Positions 11,572-23,809 of a stretch of 64,000 nucleotides of DNA are shown here, piece by piece. Location: positions 69,116,139-69,180,138 of the forward strand of contig CM073595.1 of NCBI GenBank assembly GCA_037074705.1. Direction: 5' to 3'. The position numbers and the translations under genes were made by a program. Under the pieces are notes generated by a model that was not told where the DNA came from, made no database searches, and worked only from the letters and a program-made list of their open reading frames with translations. Within the stretch, counting starts at the first letter, position 1. The number at the start of each line of letters is the position of its first letter. Source of the DNA: Zhengitettix transpicula (lineage: Eukaryota; Arthropoda; Insecta; Orthoptera; Tetrigidae).

Positions 11572-14500
11572 TTAAAATATTATGCTATTAAAACTAACGT
11601 GCTGATATATGTCACAGATTCACTTGTCCGCCGCTGTCACCTTTATTGACGTTTGCAGTGTGTTGGCCCTACTAGAGCATGCATTGGCAACCGGCACGTT
11701 GGCCGCATTTGTTGGGTTGTCGCCATAAACTTATTTAATCAAAAAAGCATCGCTTGGATTGCGCCATCGTCACATAATTCCTGAAAGTGTCCACAGTTTA
11801 CGCTTAACTCCGTAAAGTATAATAGAAACAGAAGCGTGCAGTACGGCAGTGTTTACGTTGTAGTGACACGACAGTGCAATAGCTGATAGCAGGAGAAATG
11901 TGGATACGGAGTTTAAATTGCTGCAGTAATTTTAGGACTGTGACGTACTTCAGAACAGTGATAGTTACGGTGGTGAACGATTGTCAAGGTCGTTTGGGTT
12001 GTGTTTCGAGGCCAGCTGTGCCATCAATGCTAAACACATGACCTTGCTTATGTGAAATGATTGCTACTGTGAAGTGCTAATACTAAAAATAATTTCGTGG
12101 ATATATTTACAGCCAAGAAAATGTTATATAGTAGTCTTACATGTGTAGGCTGTCATAAAATGTTTCCAAAGACGTCCATTTATTCGAAATTCTGTTAGAT
12201 GTTAGACTTCACTCATTATACACAACTGAGAGGCATTGTCATGGCATAAATATATACACGTAAATAAACGTGTTACTATTTAGGCGATCAGCTGATCTTT
12301 CTTGTGCACAAATCTATAATACAGAGGCCTTCTAAATTCCGCCGGTAGGTGCCTCTGTAGTCAGAACTGACTATCGTAATTCACATGATGGGGCGGAGGA
12401 GTAAACATAACCTCTTTCAAATTATCGTCAGTATGAAATATGTTACTGCCTGTACACGATTAGTGCATAAATATACCCACAGTGATTGCAACAATTAGTT
12501 TAGGCATGTTTTTAGGCACTACGGGCGAACTCGGCGTCAATATTTAGAGGCATTGCATTATAACCTAGTTAACATGATAGTAAAATATCAGTCTGCAGAT
12601 TTAGTACATTGCTTGCATAGAAATATTGGTTGATTTAAAATTGTATGCCCTACATAGCTATGATGCAAATAATATAATTTTGCATGCTTTGGACTGCTTT
12701 CCAGAAATAAAGAATTTTTGTTAACTTGCTGAAATCATCTAAAGCCCGCATATTTATTGCTGTTGAGCTGAATTTTTTTAGTGATTTGCCAGACTATTAT
12801 GTAATTAGCTGTTTCAGTGCTGATAATTTGTGTGAGTTATTTTTTACGCTTCACATAAAGGTGACTGTTCATTTACATTCACCCCTAGTAAATTCCAGAC
12901 TACATTTATTACTATATGGCTACTTAATGCAACATTTAACTTAATGTTTTATCAAAGAGTGACTGAATATGTGATTCGTTCGTTTATGAATTTGCTTTAT
13001 GCCAGTGAAGTTTTATTCTAAAATAATGTATATTGGAGACAACATTACTGACTTTCTTCTTAAATATAGGTTTGTTTCAAAGCTTTTATTTTAATGGCAA
13101 AAGCCTTAGATTCATAATTTCAGTTTAAATAACTTAAAAGTACTAATCTTCAACTCAATGATACACATTATTAATAAGTATCGAGTTGATGAATATAGTT
13201 CAAATTCCACAACTGCATATCACTATTGAGACGGGTACATATTGTTGTCATAACTCCTTGCCTAACAGTTACTTAAAAAGTTATTGCATTGTTGGTAATT
13301 AATCTATAACATTAAAATAGTGTTACTGTACAAAATAATTCTATTTTATTTTAAATGTGTACAATAAAAGTGCATTTGGGCTAACAATATTCCCTTTACC
13401 GAGCTTTGGAATGGGTAAAGCATAAACCTTGTTCCTGTCTGTGCTTCCATATTTTACTTAGCTTTTGTTTTGATCATTGTGACTATCCATTAATCATTGG
13501 TGAAGATATCCATGTACTAGATGTGTTAAGATTGACATAATACAGATAGACTATGATGGGTTATGGTCATAATTGTGTATTAGGATTTGATTAATATAAT
13601 ATTTTACTTTGTTTTATATTTATGTAATGCTATTATTACTAATAATTATATTTTAATGGTTAATAATACAATTTAAAAGTACTTATACATTTCACTGATT
13701 GCAAAACAATAATATAATCTGAATTGAAAACTTTGTTATCATCTATATAATGGAGAATGCATGTTGAAATTTGTTGGATATAATTCAATGACCAAAAAAT
13801 TTCAACAGTAATATATTAAACATTTTGTAATGGTAATTGAACAGTTATTTTATTTAAAATAAATTAGATGTTTGTTGGTATTTTAAACTTTAGATAAAAT
13901 CCTTATGCCCAATTTATTGTAGAAATAAAAGTTATTAATTTTTATATACTTGTCAACAATGTTGAATAATATACTTCAAATTTTGGTGATTATTGTAAGA
14001 GAACAGATTATTTCCATTTTGTGCCTTTTATAAATGAGAAATTGTTTGTCTTAATTGTTGTGCCATATACATAGTACAGGTTATAAAGATTTAAAGTAAT
14101 TAAATAAGTATTTCTCTTAATGTCATAATATTTATTCCCAAAATATCCAACATCCTTAGCAATTTGTAAGCCTTTGAAACAGGAGTATCATCATTTCAAA
14201 ATAGTATGCAAGTATAAAATTGTTATTCCCTGCCACTTCAATTCTACACACAATTGTAAACAAAGTCTTGTGGTAAATAGTAAAGTATTATTTGCAGTGA
14301 ATATTTTTATTTATTCATCCCTTGTCACAAAATTATTATTTTTATGTATTAGCATTTTACAGCTTTGATAATTTTAATTAGAGAGTAATATTTGATTTTA
14401 ATTTCCTTATATCACCACTTCATTTATCATACTTATAAAACATATTTATATTATTTCAAACATTCCTAAATGGGGTATATAGTTTCAAACACAGATTTGA

Positions 14501-16950
14501 TTTTAATAACTTTATAAACATCAATCATATGCCATTATTATTTCCGCTTTAGATAAATATATGTGAAATTTAATTAAAAATTATATAGTCATATTGTGTC
14601 AATAATGTTACAATGTTACTATTGAGATCCATTTTTTATTTTTTAAGGTGTAGAACTTATTAAGAAGAATTTTATATATATAAACACAGTTTTACACACT
14701 TTGCTATAAGCAGTTCGTTACTGTGCATGAAGTCTCGTTGCATGTGCTATTTTCTTATATATCAGAGGAATTGTTTGCAGGCTTGACATTTGGTACATAT
14801 ACTATAACTACATTATGGAAACAATTTTTTATTCATACATATTGTGAGATATACTTTTAGAGGGGGATTTTAAAAAAATCATTGAGGAGTAATTGTATCA
14901 TTTTTATATTCCTATTAAACAATCACTTTCCTTACAAAAACTGAATGGTGTAAAAAGGTATAAGAAAAATTTGTTAGAGTATCGAAGAAGGAAATGGCGA
15001 GTATCTGTGTGTTTATGAATATATCATTTTAGGTATGTCTCGGAGTATAAGTAAATTTTTTAAATAAAATTCAGTGGGCCATTTTTGAGTGAGATATTAA
15101 CAGTAATATAACATTTGAAATTAAGTATTAACAAATGCTTTTGCTCAGGCTATGTAATTAATTTATAAACTAGCTTTGATAATGCTTCTTCAGAAATAAA
15201 TTCGCTTTAATTTGCATGACTGGTTTAATGCATGTCTTAAAAAATAATTTTTTTTAATAACATTAAAAAATCATTTTCTTGTTGTAATATTTTGATATGA
15301 ATTCAAATATTGGGATTGCATATTTTCTCACTCCAGATAGAATTGCAAAAGTTTCTACACATTTTATTTTCTAATTTTGTATTTCATTGTGAGGTTTATC
15401 AACAGTAGGAATAAAAATATTTTGAATAAATCAAACGAACTAGAATATTTATATTAATTATAAATCTCTTTGTGATTAGAGGTGTAAGTTAAAATGACAT
15501 GGGACACCTTTTTGTAGTGGCCAAGACGTATTTCTCGTAGTTTGTAGGAAATCCATCTGTACAAAGGTATTGAGTACCTGGTGGGTTGAATTGGTAATGT
15601 GTATTGCACACAAACTGGAAAAGTATTAAATATTTCTTGCAGTTAGTTCGTACACACGAAATTTCATTGCAATGTTTAAATATAAATCAAAAGAACATGA
15701 CTTTGTTGCCGTAAAGTCTCGAATTTAAAATCTGTAAAATACGGCAAAAAATATTAATTTTTATTTGGTGCACCACTAATTTTTTTTTAGATATTAAAGA
15801 AACTTATTGGGTAGGTTTGAATAATATTGAATTGAATTTTACGTTGCGCGTGTTTCGGATTTCACCTGACAAATAATTAGTTAAACCTCGCATAAATCGT
15901 CGAATGGTGTGTCAATTTAGAAGGTTTGTGTTAAAGGACCTAACATTAAAGTCTCAGACAACTATGGACTCTAAACGTATTCTAGCTGCTTTACAAATTT
16001 TGGGCACTTGCCATTGTTACTTTGTCGTTATGTAGTAGTATTCCAACAATACCAGGTAGATCATCTTTCTGGACTTAATATGTTTGCATTTTTATCTGGA
16101 GAATTTAATAAAATTGTGAGACGTCCATTGGAAAATTTTGAAAACTTGTTTGTCTTGGATTTATTTCGGTGGTTGTATTTGAAATAATCTGTCAATTCCT
16201 GTATGTCGTGTCAAACTGATCGTACTTCACTTAAATTTGCATTGAAAGGGCTACATGAAATATAAGAATTTTTTTCCTCTAGATACACTGATAACGAGGG
16301 ATATATTTGAGTATTTTGCTTCTCTGGTTTACTTAACTCTAAATTTCTGTGTAAGTGGAAATCGAGGTATTGGAAAGAAGTATAGCGTTGGATTAGTTTT
16401 GCCGTTTCGGTTATGCTGCAGCTGTACACATTTCACTGATAAACAACTTTTTCGTTAGTTTGAAATTGCAACATTTTACATCCTGAATGTTTGTGGTTAG
16501 ACCCGCATTTTCTGTCATGTCAATAAATAGAGTTTATGTACGTTTCTTGGGGAGAGATGTGTAGGAACACGATATTTTGCACTGGAGGTGGTAGCACGGT
16601 TTCGGAGAAATCGTCGGACTTGGCTAGTGCGATTTATTTTCTTGAGCTCTACGATCAGAGCGTATTTGTATTTCAGGGCTGAAAATACATCATCTAGGGG
16701 AACACAAAATCTGCAAACTCTGTGCCAAAAGCTATAAAAAGGTTTGACATAATGCCCTTTAGGACTGATTGGAAAATAAGATGGCAGTTTTATGCAATGT
16801 AAAAACCTGATCATGAAGCGTCAGCGGATGGACGAAGACTCGCGATCCCGACGAGCGTTCCAAGAATTACCTCGATTACACACGTGAAGTATACGCGTTC
16901 GAAATGATCAGAAATCCTCGGAAAGGTAATATAGCAGTGTGTAGGTTTTG
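11572..16950 (+). other. start of putative giant intron, very AT-rich, nothing recognised
   Basis: The first kb (to about 12.4 kb) keeps moderate GC, then some 4 kb are extremely AT-rich with poly-T/A runs and no credible exon, RNA gene or repeat family. Open frames here (for example 12726, 14174, 16211-16814) have no recognisable motifs. Confidence 0.5.
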
Positions 16951-16959
16951 TGTGTGTCT

Positions 16960-17290
16960 GGAGTGCGGAGGACCGGTATGTATCGGGGCCACGGACCTTT
17001 GACCTTTGGCCTGTCACCTGCTCGTCGGAGCCGCCCACTACGCCCGGCTAAACTGTGGCCATCCTGTTTCCCGCAGAGACCCGCAATTAGCTAACTGCTG
17101 GCCTCGGAGGCTCGTGGCAATATGGCCATATCGACATCGCTGCGTTAATAACGTAATAGCCAGCACGAGCAGCCGGCCTATGGGCCGAGATGCTGCCAGC
17201 TCCATTGTTAAAAATAGAGCGGGCTGCTTAGCTCGCCTTACCCCGGAACTCTCCCATCATTTCCTCGAGCTGTACTTTCTTAAATGCCTC
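16960..17290. promoter_or_regulatory. GC-rich block, candidate conserved non-coding element
   Basis: A sharp GC-rich island in AT-rich DNA. It contains TTTGACCTTTGG (16997-17008), GGCAATATGGCCATATCG (17117-17134), GCGTTAATAACGTAATAG (17142-17159) and CCGGCCTATGGGCCGA. Homeodomain- and nuclear-receptor-like sites are dense, and no frame shows a recognisable protein. The composition and lack of decay are what intronic enhancers of developmental genes look like. Conservation itself cannot be seen from one sequence. Confidence 0.35.
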
Positions 17291-17299
17291 CACTGCCTT

Positions 17300-18150
17300 C
17301 GCTTCTATCAACGAAACTAAGCAACATCACAATTCATCGTCGTCCATTTCAGCTTTCAATTGTCCAGGCTACCATTATTTCGTGGAGAATGTTGATCATC
17401 TCTGGATACCATCGGTTTGCTCTGAACGAATCGTCCTGTTTGTATCCCTACTCTGTATATCTTCTCCAATTATTTCTAGTTTCACACTGCCAAAGCTTAC
17501 ATTTCTTTTATTAAAATTTTATAGTGGGTCGCATTGACAATAACGTCTTTAGCGAATACATTACACTTGAATTGCACAATTTTTAAATATCCAATAAATA
17601 ATTTTATTACTTAAATGAACTTTATAATATCGCGTTGGTGATTCTGTTGAGTTGAGGATATCTTTCCTCTGTTGGTATTTTTTGCAGTATCGGATAATGT
17701 GGTTTGTAGTCAGACTGTACTTGACATAATTCACATATTAGTTAGAGTCTCTTATTCGAGATGAGGATCTGGGTCAGCCTAGTATGTGATGATTATTTAT
17801 TTGCTCCCTGCAATTCAGTTTATTGTTGGTATTTAACGTTTCCCACGTTGGGAAACACTGCTCTAGACTATGTATGGACGTATATTATTATCTGCGATTA
17901 AGATCGATCCTGTTGGCAGTTTAGAACAAATATATCTCAACAAAAATCTAACAAAAAAATGAATAAAACAATTTTGAAAGAAGAAAATAAAATAAGTCTT
18001 GGAAATTTGTCCTGAAAATTTTTCCACACTTTCAACACTTCACTAAAGAGAAATATAAACAAAGTTATTTTTACAGTGGAAAATATTAATAAAAATACAC
18101 TACACTTCATCCATCTATTTAGATCATTCTTAAACCTTCTTGTTGGATTT
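17300..18150. other. nothing recognised
   Basis: Mixed-composition DNA without a supportable gene. The small open frames are not recognisable. Confidence 0.5.
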
Positions 18151-18184
18151 ATCAAACACTGATACTGGTAAATTTATTGAGGAA

Positions 18185-18830
18185 TGAGAATCTCCCTACG
18201 TCTGATTTTTGCGGTCTCGTTTTGACTTTTAAATTTGTGATCACCTCTGCCAATGTAAGTTGGTTTTTCGATCTTATCCCGTACAGCTTTCTACGATTTG
18301 TTACCCGTGTATGATGTAAATATAGCGCCAAGTCTTTCTGTCTTCCATCTGGTTACCATTTCTAACTTTTCTCACCCGTATTACAAATTCTGAAGGGTTT
18401 CTGGGCTTTCTACGTGGTGTTTTCTATAAGGATCCCAATGCACCATACTAGAGTATGGGACGAAACCAGAGATTTATAAGCAACTATTTAGTGCTTCTAA
18501 GTCGTTTTGTAAATCGCATTCATCCGAAGTTTTTTCTTTCTGTAAAAGATACCATCATCAGCAAGACGTCTAATTTTTGAACCGAATAAGAAACGATCTT
18601 TTCAGTCCTTACTGACCAGTGAATTTATGTCTTTCCCCCTTGACAGGTTTTTACTAAAATTTTCATCCCAATATTTGCAGCTATTTGATACTTCCATTAT
18701 TTCCTTCCCTAATTTGTAATTTGCACACTCAACATTTATTTGCTTTCTAAACCGAATAGTTTTACTTACAGACACATTTATTTTAATTTTATTCTGTAAA
18801 GACTGGTTTAGTATTTTGTTTAAACCCGAT
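18185..18830 (-). mobile_element. decayed non-LTR retrotransposon, C-terminal part of reverse transcriptase ORF
   Basis: Read on the minus strand, broken frames give a recognisable series from the C-terminal region of jockey/CR1-like ORF2. First comes NKIKINVSVSKTIRF followed by YKLGKEIMEVSNSCKYW and NFSKNLSRGKDINSLVSK, matching the usual 'K-(V)-N..KT..M.F' and 'KYLG..FS..L.W..HI..I' blocks; the usual KYLG reads KYWD here. Then comes MVHWDPYRK, the '(L)EY.S.VWDPY' block, near 18421-18445. Last is KTRPQKSDVGRFSFLNK near 18188-18230, the 'RR.DVGKYSF.NR' block. Stops and frameshifts separate the pieces, so it is dead. Blocks are in correct order over about 640 bp, which makes chance very unlikely. 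The clade is uncertain. Confidence 0.7.
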
Positions 18831-19259
18831 TGAAGACTATCGGCGTCGTTTGGCTGTTTAATTTCCCTGTAAAATTCTTTCCAGTGCTAGAAGTTTACTT
18901 CCTGAATGTTTTTTTTACGAAACAACACTTCGATTTAATCAAATTCACTACCAAATTATTTATGATTTAAATGCGTACTCTCTTTCTCAGATATCTCCAT
19001 ACACTACTCAGCTTACGAAACGTATTTTCTTTTCTTATTGTTTCCTCCGTATTTTATTTCGTTTAGATATTGTCGGTAAACCGTTAAATTGAATCGTATT
19101 TCCTTGCACCAAGTTTTGAAATCGCCCTTGTAATTGTTTCCTTTATTTCCTCTGTTTACCATTAATATATTTCATAAAATGTGTTTCAAGTTTCAACTCT
19201 ACAATTATTTTTATCATCGGTGCTAATTTTCAACCTTCTCGATCTTCATAGAAGTGACG

Positions 19260-19940
19260 TCGGATATGATAACGGGCTTCGCTGTTTTACTCTGGTTTAT
19301 TGAGATTTGTCCCTGGAATATCAGGCAATTTATCATCACCTCAGTCATTCTGACACCTATACAAGTTTCTCATTACTAAAATGCAATATATATAAATTAC
19401 GAAAAAAAAATTATGGGTTTGGTAATGCAAAATTGTTTGGGCATTCCCGCACTGAGCAAGAAATATTTGTACAAAGTTCTTCGAAATGTGGATCACGTTG
19501 ATAACTCCGTCATATTGCATTACCGCTTTTGCATCTCTAATCTTCTTTTTTTCTAAAACCAGGAATCGTGTATTAGCGTATTTGATAGTTATGAAATTCG
19601 TACTGAATCGTGTTGTCTTACGTCGGTGCTCCAATTTTCTCCTATGCGTAGAACTACATTTTAGAATTAGATTTGAAACTAGCCTTCCCCCTCCCCTATC
19701 TTTATGTCGGTTTCATGCTTCTTTCTTTAATCTTCGGTACAAAAACTTAAGGTAACGTAAGTACGCAGATTATTTGGAAGGTAACGCAAAAGCTTGTGTA
19801 CACCGATGAGTAGATCATTAAAATCTGGGATAAATTCACCCAAGAACTTTATTTTCTAAATGAGAGATTCTTTTGGGAACGCCAACCGAAATTAATGTCG
19901 AAATGGTTGCTTTTTATTGGGTGGCATTAGTTTGGTAATC
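19260..19940. other. nothing recognised
   Basis: Open frames on both strands (19307-19755) show no domain. This stretch may be further retrotransposon debris between the two fragments, but no block is recognisable. Confidence 0.4.
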
Positions 19941-19984
19941 GCGAGAGAGGAGACACAAGAGCATCTTCACAATCATGAGACTCC

Positions 19985-20085
19985 TACGTATGAAAGGACG
20001 CAAGGAACACTTGAGAAATTACAGACCATTAAGCCTCGTCTCAGTGGTGTACAAAGTATTCCCCACGTTAATGAATTCATTCTGC
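19985..20085 (+). mobile_element. decayed non-LTR retrotransposon, RT motif block
   Basis: The plus strand encodes GRKEHLRNYRPLSLVSVVYK then VFPTLMNSF. This is the 'K.G....NYRPISLLSV.YK.(F/L)' block at the start of the reverse transcriptase domain of non-LTR elements, close to RTE/BovB-type wording. Downstream frames break up quickly and the catalytic ADD block cannot be found with confidence, so only this segment is annotated. It runs on the opposite strand to the fragment at 18.2-18.8 kb and is therefore a separate insertion. Confidence 0.65.
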
Positions 20086-20089
20086 CAAC

Positions 20090-21115
20090 ATTGTGATTGA
20101 GTCTGCAAAAGAATTTAATTTGGAGTATACACAGGAGTATCGAATGTCTGAAAGTTGACATGGAATTTATCAGCTAAACGTTTGTAATTTCGTTTGAAGC
20201 GAAGCCATTTAAAAGAAAATCAATAGATTTTGACTGTATTAGGATCCTCCTTAAAGAAAGATTAACTATGGAAAGATCACGTCATTACTACTGGAAACAA
20301 TGTGGAAAGAACGAGTGATAATTTCGATGGCGTAAGACTGAACTTGAACAGTGAAATATGAAAGTGTTTGCACGTGGACGAAGCACCTGAGTGGTTTGCA
20401 AGGTCGTCATTTACACGGATGCAATAGCTGAGGCAGTTTAATCCCAATCATGTTTATATTCAAATTAAGTAATCACTGTGGTCCTAATTTCACAATGACG
20501 ATCATCGGCCACCGATTCTCTTCATTTCGCATTCGTAGGGTTGAATTAAACGGGAAATTTATGTGCTCGACTGAATCAATAGTATGAACGTTATTTCATA
20601 ACAAAAACTCCATGGAATGGAATGGATTTTGAATTCATTAACAACGATTTTACCGCAGGCAACCACGAAACCGAACGGATTGTCGCATGGCCAACACGAA
20701 TCCATCATTGTTCCACGTCTGCATAACACGAGTCTTCGACATATGAACACACGTCTTTCTCTCAGAATGTTTAATGGTGGAAAACTCTCCATAGGATAGC
20801 CGAGGGATACAGAAAATGAGGAAAATAAAATTGTAAAAAAGTCAAATGTTTTTCTATTACATATTGGTTAAAGTTTGTCACTTGAACAGTCTTAAATATT
20901 ATCCACAGATACATTATAAGCCTAGTCGTGACTATAAGACAGATGTGTAACTATATTATGTAGGCTAAAATGTACTGTTCCGTAGACTTAATAAATCTCC
21001 AAGTATAGAAAAATATTAGACGCATTAAAAGTGATTAATTTCGTATTAGCAATTGTAATAATCTGACTTCATTTTTAAATTTATTAGTAAAAAAAGTCAG
21101 AATTTTATTATTATT
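20090..21115. other. probable non-LTR debris then nothing recognised
   Basis: The first few hundred bases may continue the RT fragment upstream of them, but no further motif block is convincing. After about 20.8 kb the sequence is AT-rich with no feature. Confidence 0.4.
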
Positions 21116-21124
21116 ATTGTATTG

Positions 21125-21324
21125 AAAACATAATATATATCAGACACAACGTTTCGGCCCCGATTGGGACCTCTTCATGTATGTATTTACATTCAATTAT
21201 AATTTGTTATAAGAAAATTTAGGTTGACATATTTCTAACCGTAAAATTTTTTTAATTGAATGTAACAATGCACCTGAAGAGGTCCCAATCAGACGAAACG
21301 TCGTGTCTGATATATATTATGTTT
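21125..21324. repeat. fold-back element with two opposed hammerhead-like motifs
   Basis: The left arm (about 21125-21199) and right arm (about 21251-21324) are inverted copies of each other around a loop of some 50 bases, ending in CATAATATATATCAGAC and its complement. The right arm (+) carries CTGAAGA (21274-21280), a stem II region GTC...GAC, GAAA (21295-21298) and CGTC, matching the hammerhead core CUGANGA / GAAA / NUH. The left arm (-) has ATGAAGA (21172-21178), a six-pair stem II GGTCCC-AATC-GGGGCC, and GAAACGTT. Penelope-like elements carry such ribozymes in their terminal repeats and often insert in mixed orientation. The two arms have diverged, so this is old. Confidence 0.6.
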
Positions 21325-21329
21325 AAAAT

Positions 21330-23350
21330 AGGATAATAACAACTTATGCTGACAATAGGCTGTAGTTTTTAATATTTATTTTAGTATTCGTCATGTCATT
21401 TTGAGTTGAACGGGAAGGAGTGGCATTGATCTAATTTTATGAAAGTATTGTTTATTTGTATATAGTTAAGTCTAAGGCAAACAAACAATGCGAGACTACT
21501 AACACGAGCTAATTAATCAGTGTAGGTTTAGTAAATATTTTGCGTAGGTAATTAACTTCGTTTAAAATAAACTCGAAATTTTATACTACATTTACCTAGA
21601 TTTAAAGGGAAATAAACTAAAAAATTTTCATGCCCAAGCTACAAGAATTTTCAAAAGAAATGTCCTGCATTCATTTTAAAATTTAGTTAAGCTCTTATTT
21701 GTTCCTAAAAATAAAAATATGCAGTTGACACAGGTTTTCAAGTTTTGTTCCTAATATTTCTATGAACAGGTAGTACGTTGGTTGACCTTCATCACGTTTC
21801 TTCTTTAGAGATTGATTGACGAATCCTTTGATTCACTGGAATCGGAGTTCATTTCTGATATCTGCAAAGTGGAGGTTCATGCAAACAAAGCTGTGTACTG
21901 AGTCAATATTTTGAAACTGTGGCTGTTATTTAAACTGAAGGAATACCGTTAATTTGGGGGTGAAACGGATTCTGATTTTCTTGGAGACGATCGATCTTTA
22001 ATATGTGGAATTGCTTGTTAAATTCTGTCGGTAATATATAATATTTCTCTAGCTATGAAACATAGACGGAAATAATTATGGAATCATTATTGTTACAATT
22101 ACATTGTATGATTTCAAGAATCTTTAATTGAGATTCAGAACGAAATTATTTCCAACAAAAAGTTTAATCTCCGTAATATTAGTAAAATAAATAATTATTA
22201 TACAATTTTAAAAGCTATGACTTTCAAAATTTTTAATGAAATGAACAAATATTTGTTCTGTGTCAAACAAAAGTCTTCTGCAGTCACCCACATTTTTTGA
22301 CAGTGAGAAAGAAATAAAGATTTGTGTATACATATTGTAGACCGGGCCAAAAAAGCTGCAAGGATTCAAAATAAACGAGGCTGATTGCAGGAATTTTTTT
22401 TAAGTGAGAAAGGATGTTGTTTTGGAGGACGCGTGGCCTCTCATCAGCCAGGCTGCAGATATTTTCGTCTTTTGCTATATAGCGACACGTTGCGTCATAT
22501 TTTGTCCCATCCTTGAGCGCTTAGCTCATCCTCTCTCAAACAAATGAGTTACATAAATTTAAGCTCGCGCTGTGTGCGTGTATATGTGTGGAATTTACCA
22601 CCAAGTCTTGTCTGATGATTAGTTTAATGTACTTTATGTGACGGAGGACTTACGGGAAGTGGATTTGCCATACACTAGAAGGTAGAATTATATGAATCCT
22701 TGAATGAAATGTTTGGATGAGCAAGTGGTACTGATTGAGCAAGGGAACGAGAATAATGGTGTGTAGTAGAACCGTGCCTTCGACTCTGCCCTACTTTTCT
22801 TCGACAAACGTTCCACGTGCGTTCACAGATCTATCAACACCACAACAAGTGCCGACAACGTTTTGCCTTAGACACGGACCGTAAGGTTTGTGACGAAAAA
22901 CTATGGTTGGGGCCTATCCGCGTTCTCATTTTCAAATTTTTATGATTTTCTTAAATCAGTACAGTGAAACTTTCAGGCTATTTCCTAATTCAAGTTAGAC
23001 AAGGACCTCGTTGTTCCTAAATTCCCCAGATGAATTACTACCTCTTTCGCAAGGAGGACTAATGGCCAATTTATGCCGACTTACTCGGCCGCGTTATACA
23101 CGTGAATATGAAGCATTCATGTGCATGAAATGAGGCTATTATGGGCTTCAGATCAATCCTGTAGTCTCTTTCCTGTGTAGAATATTTCTCCCGTTGTGTT
23201 GTACGTTTTTTTAATTATTACTCCATTTATTGAACAATCTGTCTGAAATCATACAATAAGTTCGCTTTACATTGGCTTACAGGGAACATTTGTGTGAATG
23301 CCTTCCTATTATTCCTAACTTAATTAGTTATTACATTATATTACGCACAA
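21330..23350. other. nothing firmly recognised
   Basis: A stretch at about 22330-22870 is GC-richer and looks like decayed coding or mobile DNA, but no motif is recognisable. The rest is AT-rich. Confidence 0.4.
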
Positions 23351-23357
23351 ATTTAAC

Positions 23358-23359
<2 letters not shown>

Positions 23360-23394
<35 letters not shown>
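23360..23394 (+). repeat. (TA)n microsatellite
   Basis: About 34 bases of perfect AT/TA alternation. It lies immediately 3' of the minus-strand retrotransposon fragment, the position of a terminal simple-repeat tail in some non-LTR elements. Confidence 0.9.
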
Positions 23395-23397
<3 letters not shown>

Positions 23398-23399
23398 TA

Positions 23400-23800
23400 T
23401 ATTAAATTTAGTTGAACATTTCCGGCAAGTCTGTTGTTTTAAATCTTTTTAAACGTCTTAATTATTCTGTTGAGTTCATTAAATTGTTCACTATTTTTTT
23501 TGAGTGTGCTTCCATTCTGTCACAGTACTTCAGGTTGATTTTATATATTTCTTCTGGAACTGTTTCTATGGATAAGTCTTTTTGCATATTTGTATTGTGA
23601 ACGCACCACGGTAAATTCACTATTAATCGCAACACTTTGTTTTCAAACCTTTGTATTATTTCAATTTTGCTAACACTTGCAGTTTCCCAAAGCTGGATTC
23701 CGTAAGTCCATATAGATTTTAACATCACTTTATATATTAACACTTTGTTAGTTTTAACTGGGTTTGTCTGTCGTTCATCCAAGACAATTGTCTTGGTCCA
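23400..23800 (-). mobile_element. 5'-truncated jockey-like non-LTR retrotransposon, ORF2 C-terminus
   Basis: An intact frame of 106 codons (start codon position 23782, stop at 23462) reads KTNKVLIYKVMLKSIWTYGI, then QLWETASVSKIEIIQRFENK, VLRLIVNLPWCVHN and IYKINLKYCDRM. This is the conserved C-terminal block of jockey-clade ORF2, normally '(N)K..LYK..LKP.WTYGIQLWGTAS.S.I...QRFQSK.LR.I..APW'. The catalytic part of the RT is absent, so the copy is 5'-truncated, as is usual for these elements. The short 3' tail ends in a TA microsatellite. The open frame without stops suggests a younger copy than the ones at 18 and 20 kb. Confidence 0.8.
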
Positions 23801-23809
23801 AGCTGTTTT

